Assembly: GCF_014873755.1 (NCBI RefSeq)
Contig: NZ_JADBEG010000001.1
Location: 1,242,501-1,306,500 of the forward strand
Reading direction: 5' to 3'
DNA: 64,000 bases
DNA from: Amycolatopsis lexingtonensis
GTDB lineage: Bacteria; Actinomycetota; Actinomycetes; Mycobacteriales; Pseudonocardiaceae
Shown one piece after another: positions 7,864 through 15,782 of this stretch (positions within the stretch are counted from its first letter, which is position 1; each line of letters opens with the position of its first letter). The notes beneath the pieces are model-generated. The model did not search any database and was not told the DNA's origin. It saw only the letters and a program-made list of their open reading frames with translations. The position numbers were made by a program, and so were the translations under genes.

Positions 7864-9959
7864 TCGGTTCGGCGAAGGTCGACGGCGGAGCCACGTACGT
7901 CGCCGATGTCCGGGCTCCGGGAGCCTTGCACGTGGCCTTCGTGCACTCCCCGTTCCCCCACGCCAGGGTGACCGGCATCGACACGGCCGACGCGCTCGCG
8001 ATGCCGGGCGTGGCGGCGGTGCTGACCCACCGGGAGATCGGGGAGATCCTGCTCGGCCGGGCGCTGCGGGACTACCCCGTGCTCGCGGGGGACCGCGTGC
8101 TGTGCGCCGGGCAGCGGGTGGCCGCGGTGGCAGCGGTCGACCCGGCCACCGCCCAGGCCGCGGCGGCCGCCGTCGACGTCGGGTACGAGCCCCTGCCGGA
8201 GATCACCGGGCTCGACGAGGCCATGCGGGCGGACGAACCGCTGCACCCGCGGTACGCGGAGTACCCCGGAGCGGTCGCCGCCCGGCCGGGCCCGAACGCG
8301 CAGGGCATCTGGGCCACCGAAGAGGGCGAGGTCGACCCCGCCTTCGCGGCGGCCGGCCGCGTCTTCGACCACACCTTCACCGCCGCGCGCAACCACTCCG
8401 CGCCCCTGGAGCCGCACGCGTGCCTCGTGTCCGTCACGGCGAATCGCGTCGACATCTGGGCGACGCACAAGGAGCCGTTCACCCTCCGCCGCCTCTTCGC
8501 GGAGGTCGGGAACGTCCCGGTGGAGACCGTGCGCGTCCACCTGAACCCGGTCGGCGGCGACTTCGGCGCGAAGGGGTTCCCGTACGTCGAAATCGCGTGC
8601 TACCTGCTGGCCCGGCGCACGGGAAAACCGGTGCGCCACACCATGTCCTACGACGAAGAGCTGACCACGACGGCGACGCGCCACCCCGCGCGGGTGCGCC
8701 TGCGGACCGCGGTCACCGACGGCGTGGTGCGGGCCCTGCACGCGGAAACGCTCATCGACGGCGGCGCCTTCGGCGGCGTCAAGGCCGTCCCGATGGTCGT
8801 CATCCCCACCATCCACGCGCCCTACGGCTCGTATGCCGTCGAGAACCGGCGCGAAAGCTGCGTGAGCTACTACTCGAACAACCTCCCCGGCGGGCACGTC
8901 CGGGCGCCGGGTGAGTTCCAGGCGCTCTTCGCGTCGGAGTCCCAAGTGGACGTGATCGCGCACGAACTGGGGCTGGATCCGCTGGAGTTCCGCCACGCCA
9001 ACGCGGTGAGCGCGCGAGTCCGGCGGATCGTCGCGGAACTGCGCGCGACCGTCGGGAAGTGGCGGGCCGAGCCGGGCGGGCGGCGGGGCATCGGCGTCGC
9101 GCTGACCTTCCGCGACACCGGTCCCGGGCTGAGCACCGTCCGCTGCGTCATCGAGCCCGGCGGCGTGCGGGTCGAACTGTCCGTGGTGGACCAGGGTTCC
9201 GGCAGCTACTCCCTCTTCGAGCGGCTGACCGCCGAAACGCTGGGCGTGCCCCGGGACTTCGTCCGCATCCAGGCCGTCGACGTCGGCGCGGACCCGGTGC
9301 TGCAGGACTCGGGCACCGGGGCGAGCCGGGTGACCGCCGTGGCCGGCACGGCCGTGGTGGAAAGCTGCCGAGCCGCGTCGGCCGAGCTCGGCGGCGCGCC
9401 CGGCGACGAAGGCGGGTACTGGCCGGCGCGACGGCTGGCCGAGCTCGGCGTCCCTTCCGTCGTCGCCGAGGGCACGGCGGCCGCCGGCTGGCCCGCGCCA
9501 CCGGACGTCGACGTCCGCAGCCACGCCGGGATCGCCGTCGAGGTCGGCGTCGACGAGGAGACCGGGCGGATCGACGTGCGCCGGGCGCTGCTCGTCGCCG
9601 ACACCGGGCGCGTGCTCAACGAGGTCGCGCACCGCGGCCAGCTCGAGGGCGGGTTCGTCTACGGGCTGAGCCAGACGCTGCTCGAAGAGCTGGTCGTCGA
9701 GGACGGCGCGGTCACCACGGCGACCCTCGGCGACTACCGGATCGCGTCCGCGGCCGACGTCCCGCCGCTGGAGATCCGGGTGCTCGACCCCGCCGCGGAC
9801 GACGACGGTTCCGTGAAATCCGTGGGGGAACTGGTGAACATCGGGGTCGCGCCGGCCGTGGCCAACGCTGTGTTCGACGCCGTCGGCGTGCGGCTGCACG
9901 ATCTTCCCCTCACCGCGGAACGCGTCCTCGCGGCGCTCCGGGCGGGCGAGTCGCGGTGA
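7860..9959 (+). CDS. molybdenum hydroxylase, Mo-cofactor catalytic subunit
   Basis: A 699-residue large subunit of a xanthine-oxidase-family hydroxylase. Recognisable parts are LHVAFVHSPFPHARV at the N-terminus, LNPVGGDFGAKGF, a VRAPGEFQALFASE segment, and VKSVGELVNIGVAP near the C-terminus carrying the catalytic Glu of the KxxGE motif. Family members are usually 750-800 residues. This one is short at the N-terminus and between DPLEFRHANAV and the second Mo-binding domain, where about 25 residues are missing. The substrate class (purine, pyridine, quinoline, aldehyde or other) cannot be told from these motifs. An XdhC-like protein at 37469-37972 might help mature it. Confidence 0.92.
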   Translation: MIGSAKVDGGATYVADVRAPGALHVAFVHSPFPHARVTGIDTADALAMPGVAAVLTHREIGEILLGRALRDYPVLAGDRVLCAGQRVAAVAAVDPATAQAAAAAVDVGYEPLPEITGLDEAMRADEPLHPRYAEYPGAVAARPGPNAQGIWATEEGEVDPAFAAAGRVFDHTFTAARNHSAPLEPHACLVSVTANRVDIWATHKEPFTLRRLFAEVGNVPVETVRVHLNPVGGDFGAKGFPYVEIACYLLARRTGKPVRHTMSYDEELTTTATRHPARVRLRTAVTDGVVRALHAETLIDGGAFGGVKAVPMVVIPTIHAPYGSYAVENRRESCVSYYSNNLPGGHVRAPGEFQALFASESQVDVIAHELGLDPLEFRHANAVSARVRRIVAELRATVGKWRAEPGGRRGIGVALTFRDTGPGLSTVRCVIEPGGVRVELSVVDQGSGSYSLFERLTAETLGVPRDFVRIQAVDVGADPVLQDSGTGASRVTAVAGTAVVESCRAASAELGGAPGDEGGYWPARRLAELGVPSVVAEGTAAAGWPAPPDVDVRSHAGIAVEVGVDEETGRIDVRRALLVADTGRVLNEVAHRGQLEGGFVYGLSQTLLEELVVEDGAVTTATLGDYRIASAADVPPLEIRVLDPAADDDGSVKSVGELVNIGVAPAVANAVFDAVGVRLHDLPLTAERVLAALRAGESR

Positions 9960-10453
9960 GCGGGCCGCTCGGCCCGGACCGGTTCCGCGCGGTGCTGGGC
10001 CACTTCCCGACGAGCGTCGTCGCGGTCACCGCGCTCGACCGGGCCGGCACGCCGGTCGGGATGACCGTGGGGTCGTTCTTCTCGGTGTCCCTCGACCCGC
10101 TGCTGGTCGGCTTCTGCCCGGCGCGCACCAGCACGACGTTCCCGAAGATCCGCAGCGCGCCCGCGTTCGCCGTGAACCTGCTTTCCCACGACCAGGCGTG
10201 GATCTGCCGGCGGCTGGCGGCCCGCGGCGCCGACAAGTTCCGCGGGATCGGCTGGCGGCCCGCGCCGTCCGGGGCGCCGGTGATCGAGGGGGCGCTCGCG
10301 TGGCTCGACTGCACCTTCGCCGACGTCCACGAGGCCGGTGACCACTACGTCGTGCTCGGCGCGGTGGCCGCGCTCGAAGCGGACGGCGACGGCGTGCCCT
10401 TGGTGTTCCTCATGGGAGCGCTCGAACCCGTCCACCGCGCTTTGGGGGACTGA
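9956..10453 (+). CDS. flavin reductase domain protein
   Basis: A 165-residue flavin-reductase-like protein of the HpaC/RutF/NtaB type, with FPTSVVAVTA at the N-terminus, GMTVGSFFSVSLDPLLVGFCP in the flavin site, FAVNLLSHDQ and HYVVLGAV. It would reduce FMN or FAD with NAD(P)H for the two luciferase-like monooxygenases upstream. The GTG start overlaps the TGA of the molybdenum subunit by 4 bases (GTGA), placing it at the end of the operon. A perfect 17-bp hairpin follows the stop. The combination with a RutA-like enzyme parallels rutA/rutF. Confidence 0.88.
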   Translation: MSGPLGPDRFRAVLGHFPTSVVAVTALDRAGTPVGMTVGSFFSVSLDPLLVGFCPARTSTTFPKIRSAPAFAVNLLSHDQAWICRRLAARGADKFRGIGWRPAPSGAPVIEGALAWLDCTFADVHEAGDHYVVLGAVAALEADGDGVPLVFLMGALEPVHRALGD

Positions 10454-10454
10454 A

Positions 10455-10491
10455 GGAACCGGCTGGGGTGGACGCCACCCCAGCCGGTTCC
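10455..10491. terminator. bidirectional hairpin terminator
   Basis: A perfect 17-bp inverted repeat (10455-10471 and 10475-10491) with a 3-base loop lies between the converging flavin reductase and transporter genes. It starts 1 base after one stop codon and ends 4 bases before the other. No T-run is present, as is usual in high-GC actinobacteria. Confidence 0.75.
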
Positions 10492-10495
10492 GCGG

Positions 10496-11812
10496 TCACC
10501 GGGCCGGGAGTTCACCCGCCACCGGGGCCGGGACGGCAGCCGGGGCCGCGGTGTCGGCGAGCGACTTTCCGACCGACTCACGGCCGAGCAGCACCGCCGG
10601 TGCCGCGATGACGCACAGCCCGGCGATGACCACGACCACCCAGGCCAGCCCGCCGCCGGTGGTCATGAGCGTCGCGCTCACCACCGGCGTCAGCCCGCCG
10701 ACGATCGCGGCGAGCTGGTAGGAGAGCGAGACGCCCGTCGAGCGCAGCTTCGTCGGGAACAGCTCGCTCAGCAGCGACGCGATGGTGCCCTGCGCGGCGG
10801 GGGTGATGAAGCTGAACAGCACGATGAACGCGACGAACAGCAGCGCCGTCGAGTGGCTGCGCATCGCCAGCAGGAACGGGTAGGTGGCGACCGCGACGCC
10901 CAGCACCGAGGCGACGTAGACCGGCCGGCGGCCGAGCCGGTCGGAAACCGCGCCGTACCACGGGATCGTGAACGTCGACAGGATCCAGCTGGCGCTGAGC
11001 GCGAGGAGCACGGTCGTGCGGGAATGCCCGGCCGCGACGGCGAAACTGACCGCGAAGCTGCCGAAGAAGGCCGCGGACATCGTCGGCGGGATGCTCGCGA
11101 GGACCCCGCGGACCAGCGGGCCGAGGTGGCTCGCCAGGCCGAGCTTCTGCCCGCGCGTCCGCTTGGCTTCGACGAACAGCGGGCTTTCGCTGATCCGCAG
11201 CCGCAGGTAGATCCCGAGCGCGATGAGGAGGAAACTCAGCAGGAACGGGATCCGCCACGCCCAGCCGAACAGGACGGGCTCCGGCAGGCCGGCGACGACC
11301 GCCATCACCAGCGTGGCGATGACCGCCCCGAGCGAGAGACCGCCCTGCCCGATGCCGGTGTACAGCCCCCGGCGGCGCGGCTCGACGTGCTCGGCGATCA
11401 TCAGCACGCCGCCGCCCCATTCGCCGCCGTGCGCGAGCCCTTGCACCATGCGCAGGAGCACGAGGAGCACGGGCGCGAGCGGCCCGATCTCCGCTTGCGT
11501 CGGCAGTAGCCCGATGACGCCGGTGCCGCCGCCGGCCAGGCACACCGTGGTGACCAGCACCCACCGCCGTCCGAAGCGGTCGCCCAGGTAGCCGAAGACG
11601 AATCCGCCGAGCGGCCGGACCAGGTACCCCGTGGCGAAGGTCGCGAACGACGCGATGGTGGCCACCGCGGGACTGAGCTGGGCGAAGAACAGCGGGCCGA
11701 AGATCAAAGCCGCAGCGGAGCTGTAGAGGACGAAGTCGTAGGTCTCGATGGCGGTGCCGAGGCAGCTCGAGGCGACGACGCGGCGGATCTCCCGCCGGCT
11801 GACGGTGCTCAT
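10496..11812 (-). CDS. MFS transporter, metabolite:H+ symporter (MHS) type
   Basis: A 438-residue major-facilitator protein with about 12 hydrophobic segments. The family features are GTAIETYDFVLYSSAAALIF in TM1, GYLGDRFGRRWVL in the TM2-TM3 loop, GGEWGGGVLMIAEH in TM5, and a second VSDRLGRRPVYV. It resembles proline/betaine, shikimate and aromatic acid symporters, so uptake of an organic acid or zwitterion is likely. The ATG at 11812 overlaps the stop of a 23-codon leader ORF. Two copies of the cluster motif lie in the divergent promoter region shared with the SDR gene at 12040. It probably imports the cluster substrate or an intermediate. Confidence 0.87.
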   Translation of the reverse strand: MSTVSRREIRRVVASSCLGTAIETYDFVLYSSAAALIFGPLFFAQLSPAVATIASFATFATGYLVRPLGGFVFGYLGDRFGRRWVLVTTVCLAGGGTGVIGLLPTQAEIGPLAPVLLVLLRMVQGLAHGGEWGGGVLMIAEHVEPRRRGLYTGIGQGGLSLGAVIATLVMAVVAGLPEPVLFGWAWRIPFLLSFLLIALGIYLRLRISESPLFVEAKRTRGQKLGLASHLGPLVRGVLASIPPTMSAAFFGSFAVSFAVAAGHSRTTVLLALSASWILSTFTIPWYGAVSDRLGRRPVYVASVLGVAVATYPFLLAMRSHSTALLFVAFIVLFSFITPAAQGTIASLLSELFPTKLRSTGVSLSYQLAAIVGGLTPVVSATLMTTGGGLAWVVVVIAGLCVIAAPAVLLGRESVGKSLADTAAPAAVPAPVAGELPAR

Positions 11813-11880
11813 CGGGTACGCCCGATGGCAGGACGGGAAACCGCTGGTCTGGCGGAGGTACACCGGGCACGTGCGAGCAT
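11809..11880 (-). CDS. short leader ORF overlapping the transporter start
   Basis: A 23-codon ORF (MLARARC..., ending RTR) begins at an ATG with a good AAAGGAG site 6 bases upstream. Its TGA overlaps the transporter ATG (ATGA), an arrangement typical of translational coupling. The transporter itself has no clear ribosome-binding site of its own. The peptide has no recognisable domain. It may be a coupling leader or a misplaced start; conservation would be needed to decide. Confidence 0.4.
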   Translation of the reverse strand: MLARARCTSARPAVSRPAIGRTR

Positions 11881-11924
11881 CGTTGCTCCTTTGTGGAAGG
11901 TGAGAGGACCGAGAGCCGGCCGGA

Positions 11925-11940
11925 TTGCTCCTACTATTAG
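11925..11940 (-). promoter_or_regulatory. cluster-specific regulatory motif, copy B
   Basis: On the minus strand this reads CTAATAGTAGGAGCAA, about 45 bases upstream of the transporter leader ORF. It shares TAAT, TAGGAGCAA and spacing with the other four copies. Confidence 0.6.
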
Positions 11941-11994
11941 CCTCGATGTCTCGTTGGTCAAGCGTCACTTCCGGTCGGCTTGACACCGGGGTAG

Positions 11995-12010
11995 TTGCTC
12001 CTATCATTAA
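11995..12010 (-). promoter_or_regulatory. cluster-specific regulatory motif, copy C
   Basis: On the minus strand this reads TTAATGATAGGAGCAA. It is 30 bases upstream of the SDR start at 12040 and is in the same orientation as copy B, with the two copies 70 bases apart. The pair probably controls the divergent transporter and SDR genes. Confidence 0.6.
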
Positions 12011-12039
12011 CCTGATAGAGACGCGTTCAAGGAGGAATG

Positions 12040-12966
12040 ATGGCTGGACAGGGCTCGCTCGAGGGCCGGGTGGCGATCGTGACCGGCGCCGGCCGGGGGA
12101 TCGGCCGGGGCGAGGCCCTCGCGCTCGCGGCGGCCGGCGCCAGGGTCGTGGTCAACGACCTCGGCGTGGACCCGGACGGAGCGGGCGCGGCCGCCGGGCC
12201 GGCCGACGAGGTGGTGGAAACCATCCGGGCGAACGGCGGTGAAGCCGTGGCCAGCTACGAGTCGGTCGCCGACTGGGCCGGCGCGGCCCGCGTCGTGGCC
12301 ACGGCGGTCGAGGCGTTCGGCCAGCTCGACGTGCTGGTCAACAACGCGGCCGTGGTGCGTCAGCACAAGATCGAGGACGCCACCGAGGCGGACTTCGACG
12401 TCATGGTCGACGTCAACCTCAAAGGCACCTTCGCGATGTGCCGCCACGCGATCCCGGTGCTCCGGCGCCAGGGTGGCGGGCGGATCATCAACACCACCTC
12501 GAACCAGTGGGCCGCGCCGCTGGGCAACGCGGAGTACGCGTTGTCCAAGGGCGGGGTGACCAGCCTGACCTACGCGCTGGCCTGGGAGCTGCAGAAGGAC
12601 GGCATCACGGTGAACGCCGTCGCCCCGTTCGCGCTGACGCGGATGACCGCCGACCAGGCGCAGCGGGACGCGGCGCGGATCGCCGAAGGAGTGATGAGCG
12701 AGCGCCGCGCCCGGGCCAAGGAACCGCGGGCCGACGCGGCGCTGGTCGCCCCGATCGTCGTCTACCTCGCGAGCGACCGGGCCGCGGACGTCACCGGCCG
12801 GGTGTTCCGGGCCGGTGGCGGCAAGATCGGGATGTACAGCCACCCCGTCGAGACGCGCACGATCTTCCGGGACGAGCACGCCGGGCCGTGGCCGCAGGAG
12901 GAGCTCGCCGAGCTGCTGCCGCGCACCGTCCTGGCCACGGACACCAAGGCACCGCACATCGTCTGA
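12040..12966 (+). CDS. SDR family oxidoreductase, multifunctional-enzyme type 2-like
   Basis: A 308-residue dehydrogenase with TGAGRGIG (residues 15-22), VVVNDLGVD, Ser154 in TTSNQ, and Tyr166 and Lys170 in YALSK. The VVNDLG...AADEVVETIRANGGEAVASYESV segment and the length match the (3R)-hydroxyacyl-CoA dehydrogenase domain of multifunctional enzyme type 2, suggesting an acyl-CoA-like or hydroxy-acid substrate. AAGGAGG at 12029-12035 favours the second ATG (12040) over the one at 12037. It is divergent from the MHS transporter, with two copies of the cluster motif between them, and is followed by a strong hairpin. Confidence 0.85.
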   Translation: MAGQGSLEGRVAIVTGAGRGIGRGEALALAAAGARVVVNDLGVDPDGAGAAAGPADEVVETIRANGGEAVASYESVADWAGAARVVATAVEAFGQLDVLVNNAAVVRQHKIEDATEADFDVMVDVNLKGTFAMCRHAIPVLRRQGGGRIINTTSNQWAAPLGNAEYALSKGGVTSLTYALAWELQKDGITVNAVAPFALTRMTADQAQRDAARIAEGVMSERRARAKEPRADAALVAPIVVYLASDRAADVTGRVFRAGGGKIGMYSHPVETRTIFRDEHAGPWPQEELAELLPRTVLATDTKAPHIV

Positions 12967-12985
12967 GCCACCGTCCCCTCGGACA

Positions 12986-13024
12986 CACGCGCGGGACCCT
13001 TGCCGAACCGGGGTCCCGCGCGTG
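12986..13024. terminator. bidirectional hairpin terminator
   Basis: A perfect 14-bp inverted repeat (12986-12999 and 13011-13024) lies between the converging SDR and EthD-like genes, 20 bases after one stop and 5 bases before the other. Confidence 0.75.
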
Positions 13025-13029
13025 CACCA

Positions 13030-13752
13030 TCACAACGGCCGGTCGACGGCGGTCGCCTCGTCGATCGCGGGCCGCGCGTGGCTCAGCCGGGTTGCCATCG
13101 CGATCGTGCGCATCTCGTCGCACAGCTCGGCGCGCCGCTTCAGGTAGGTGTCCTGGAACGCCGGTGCCCGCGTGCACGCCCGCAGCTCCTCGGCCGTGTC
13201 GAACCACAGCTCGGTGACCGCGTCGAAGTTGTAGCCCGGCGGCCGGTCGACCACCGCGTTCACCACGCCGCGCCGTGTCCCCGCCGCCACCTCGCCGTGA
13301 GCTTCGGTCAACGCAGCCAAGAACTCCTCGTTCGTCGACGCGCGATCGCGCTTGAGGAAGAAGGCGAGGCAGTACGGCCGCATGCCGCCGGGGCTCGCGA
13401 CGTGCTCGTGCGTCGTCAGCGTGAAGTGGCGGGCGTAGGTGGAGAAGGTCGCGAGCTCGTCCGGCTGCAGCAGCTCCATCATCTCGTCGTGCTGCCACAT
13501 CGTCGTCGCGACCTCGGGGCCCGTCAGGGTGAGGAAGTTGACGCCGTCGTAGTCGAGGGCGGCGCGCGCGAACACCGTGCGGTCGAACAGGTTCAGGCAG
13601 TGCGCGGTCTGCACGATGCCGGGCCGGATCAGCGGCATGCTGCCGGCGAGCAGCGAATGCTGGCGCCAGCGGACCACGAACTCGGCGGCCGACAGTGCGG
13701 GGTTGCGTCGGGCCAGGTACACCAGCTTGGTCGTCGGCTCCGGTGTCGTCAT
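13030..13752 (-). CDS. EthD-like dimeric alpha/beta-barrel protein
   Basis: A 240-residue protein with two half-domains resembling the EthD/dimeric alpha-beta barrel fold. The first begins TKLVYLARRNPALSAAEFVVRWRQHS and the second around RPYCLAFFLKRDRASTNEEFLAAL. EthD-domain proteins accompany catabolic gene clusters and some catalyse cyclisation, dehalogenation or decarboxylation, while others have no known activity. No metal ligands stand out. It has its own divergent promoter region shared with the reductase genes at 13850, containing motif copy D, so it appears to belong to the regulon. The specific role is unknown. Confidence 0.65.
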   Translation of the reverse strand: MTTPEPTTKLVYLARRNPALSAAEFVVRWRQHSLLAGSMPLIRPGIVQTAHCLNLFDRTVFARAALDYDGVNFLTLTGPEVATTMWQHDEMMELLQPDELATFSTYARHFTLTTHEHVASPGGMRPYCLAFFLKRDRASTNEEFLAALTEAHGEVAAGTRRGVVNAVVDRPPGYNFDAVTELWFDTAEELRACTRAPAFQDTYLKRRAELCDEMRTIAMATRLSHARPAIDEATAVDRPL

Positions 13753-13809
13753 GAACTCCTCCTCGAGCGTGCGCGGGCACTCTTGTGATCTCCCGCCGGG
13801 CTTTCTATG

Positions 13810-13825
13810 CTAATTATAGGAGCAA
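13810..13825 (+). promoter_or_regulatory. cluster-specific regulatory motif, copy D
   Basis: CTAATTATAGGAGCAA lies between the divergent EthD-like gene and the leader ORF/reductase operon, about 25 bases from the leader ATG at 13850. Confidence 0.6.
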
Positions 13826-13849
13826 CCACGACGACGTGAAGGTGGCGCC

Positions 13850-13900
13850 ATGAGCACAGGGCAGGACCGCGGGACCCGAGCCGGGCAGGTGTGGTCGTGA
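13850..13900 (+). CDS. short leader ORF overlapping the reductase start
   Basis: A 16-codon ORF (MSTGQDR..., ending QVWS) starts at an ATG with GAAGGTGG upstream. It stops at a TGA that overlaps the GTG of the reductase by 4 bases (GTGA). It mirrors the leader in front of the transporter at 11809-11880. It may be a coupling leader, or the residue of a deleted upstream gene such as an oxygenase subunit. Confidence 0.35.
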   Translation: MSTGQDRGTRAGQVWS

Positions 13901-14883
13901 GCGCGGCCGAGGCGGAGGTCGAGGTCCGCGTGCTCGCGGCCCGCTGGGAGGCCGACGGGGTGATCTCCCTGCGGCTCGCCCGGGCCGACGGCGGGCAGCT
14001 GCCGCCGTGGGACCCCGGTGCGCACGTCGAGGTCGTCCTCCCGTCCGGCCGGATCCGCCACTACTCGCTGTGCGGGGACCGCGAAGACCGGTACACCTAC
14101 ACCATCGCCGTGCTGCGCGAGGCCGACGGCCGCGGTGGCTCGGCGGAGATCCACGACACCGCGCTCGTCGGCAAGCAGCTGGTGATCCGCGGGCCCCGCA
14201 ACCACTTCACCCTGCGCCCGGCCGGGTCGTACGTGCTCGTCGCCGGCGGGATCGGCGTCACGCCGATCCTGAGCATGGCGCGCGAACTGACGGCCCGCCG
14301 CGCCGGCTGGCGGCTGCACTACGGCGGGCGCTCGCTGGAGTCGATGGTGTTCCTGCCCGAGCTGGACGAGCTGGCGTGCGAGGCGGACGCGCCCGTCGAC
14401 GTCCGGCCGCAGAACGAGTCCGGGCTGTTGCCGCTGGAGGAGATCGTCCGGGAGGCCCCCGGCGGCGCCGCGATCTACGGCTGCGGTCCCGCGGCGATGC
14501 TGGACGCGTTGCGGGCGGTGGCGAGCCGCCTGCGACCCGAACTCGAAGTCCACTTCGAACTCTTCACGGCCGGGACCGCCGAGCCGGGGGAGGACGGCGC
14601 GCCGGACAGCCACGCGCGGCCGTTCACCGTGGTGCTGGCGCAGACGGGCGAGACCGTCGAGGTGGCCGACGGCACGACGATCCTCGAAGCGGTGCGCGAC
14701 CTGGTGCCCGAGGTCCCGTACTCGTGCGAAGAGGGATTCTGCGGCACGTGCTGCACGAAGGTGCTCGGCGGCACGCCGGTGCACCGGGACACCGTGCTCG
14801 GCGACGACGAGCGCGCGGCCGGGGACACGATGATGATCTGCGTCGGGAGCTGCTCCTCCGCGGAGCTGGTCCTCGACCTGTGA
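13897..14883 (+). CDS. phthalate-dioxygenase-reductase-like oxidoreductase (FMN/NADH/2Fe-2S)
   Basis: A 328-residue electron-transfer protein with three domains in order. A flavin-binding barrel has RHYSLCG, the NAD domain has GGIGVTPILSM and YGCGP, and the C-terminal plant-type ferredoxin has C-x4-C-x2-C in SCEEGFCGTCC plus a distal cysteine in MMICVGSC. This FMN-NAD-[2Fe-2S] order is that of phthalate dioxygenase and vanillate O-demethylase reductases, which feed Rieske oxygenases or P450s. No oxygenase partner is present in the window. GTG at 13897 overlaps a leader ORF; another GTG lies at 13891. It is followed directly by the isocitrate-lyase-fold gene. Confidence 0.87.
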   Translation: MSAAEAEVEVRVLAARWEADGVISLRLARADGGQLPPWDPGAHVEVVLPSGRIRHYSLCGDREDRYTYTIAVLREADGRGGSAEIHDTALVGKQLVIRGPRNHFTLRPAGSYVLVAGGIGVTPILSMARELTARRAGWRLHYGGRSLESMVFLPELDELACEADAPVDVRPQNESGLLPLEEIVREAPGGAAIYGCGPAAMLDALRAVASRLRPELEVHFELFTAGTAEPGEDGAPDSHARPFTVVLAQTGETVEVADGTTILEAVRDLVPEVPYSCEEGFCGTCCTKVLGGTPVHRDTVLGDDERAAGDTMMICVGSCSSAELVLDL

Positions 14884-14912
14884 CGACCGGTGTGGGTTCG
14901 ATGGGAGTGAAC

Positions 14913-15776
14913 ATGGTGGGTCTCGATCGCGCGGCGTTCCGCGCGCGGGTGTCGAGTGGCGAGCCGCTCATGGTGCAGTGGTGCCCCGATGCGCTCACCG
15001 CCCGGCTGTGCGAGCGGCTGGGATATGACGGCGGGTACCTCGGCGGTGGCGGCCTCGGCTACGCGATGGCGATTTCCGAGGCGCTGCTCAGCGTGTCGGA
15101 CCTCGCGGCGGCGAGCTGGCAGATCCGGCGGCGGTCCGGGCTGCCGCTGATCGTCGACGGCGGGGTGGGCTTCGGCGACGCGATCCACGTGGCGCGCACG
15201 GTGTGGGAGCTGGAGGCGGCCGGGGTGCACGCCATCGAGCTCGAGGACCAGGTCGCGCCGAAGCGCGCCAGCCACCACCGGCACGTCGAGCACCTGGTCC
15301 CGCTCGAGGAGATGGTGAGCAAGATCCGGTTCGCGGCCGAGGCGCGGCGCGACCCCGACCTGCTGCTGATCGCGCGTACGGGCGCGGTGCAGAACGAGGA
15401 CTTCGAGCGCGCCATCGAACGCCTCACCGCCTACCACGAGGCCGGCGCCGACGTCGTGATGCTGCTGCCCGCGGACGACGAGCAGCTGGCGGCGGCGCCG
15501 GCCCGCCTCTCCGCGCCCGTCGCCACGCTCACGTCGTTCGACCTCCACACCGCCGAGGAGTGGCGGAGCCTGGGGTACGCGATCCTGATCGACGCGGTGA
15601 CCGGCCAGGCGGCGGCGTTCGCCGCGCTGCGCGAGGCGTACGAGCTGCAGCGCGCGGGAAAACCCAGCGGCCGCCCGGCCGCGGAGTCGTTCGCAATCTA
15701 CGAAAGCTTCCAGGAGCTGGCCGGGTTCGAGCAGCTGTACGACATCGAGCGCGCCACCACCGAACCCGGCACCTGA
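14913..15776 (+). CDS. isocitrate lyase / PEP mutase superfamily protein
   Basis: A TIM-barrel protein of 287 residues (up to 298 if the GTG at 14880, overlapping the previous TGA, is used). GGGAG 5 bases before the ATG at 14913 favours the shorter form. Visible family motifs are GYDGGYLGGGGLGYA, PLIVDGGVGFGD (Mg2+-binding Asp region), AIELEDQ, and LLLIARTGA. The active-site loop reads PKRASHH, where true isocitrate and methylisocitrate lyases carry K-K/R-C-G-H, so the catalytic cysteine is absent. A decarboxylase, mutase or hydrolase of a 2-oxo dicarboxylate is more likely than an isocitrate lyase. It is co-transcribed with the reductase. Confidence 0.82.
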   Translation: MVGLDRAAFRARVSSGEPLMVQWCPDALTARLCERLGYDGGYLGGGGLGYAMAISEALLSVSDLAAASWQIRRRSGLPLIVDGGVGFGDAIHVARTVWELEAAGVHAIELEDQVAPKRASHHRHVEHLVPLEEMVSKIRFAAEARRDPDLLLIARTGAVQNEDFERAIERLTAYHEAGADVVMLLPADDEQLAAAPARLSAPVATLTSFDLHTAEEWRSLGYAILIDAVTGQAAAFAALREAYELQRAGKPSGRPAAESFAIYESFQELAGFEQLYDIERATTEPGT

Positions 15777-15782
15777 TGCGCG

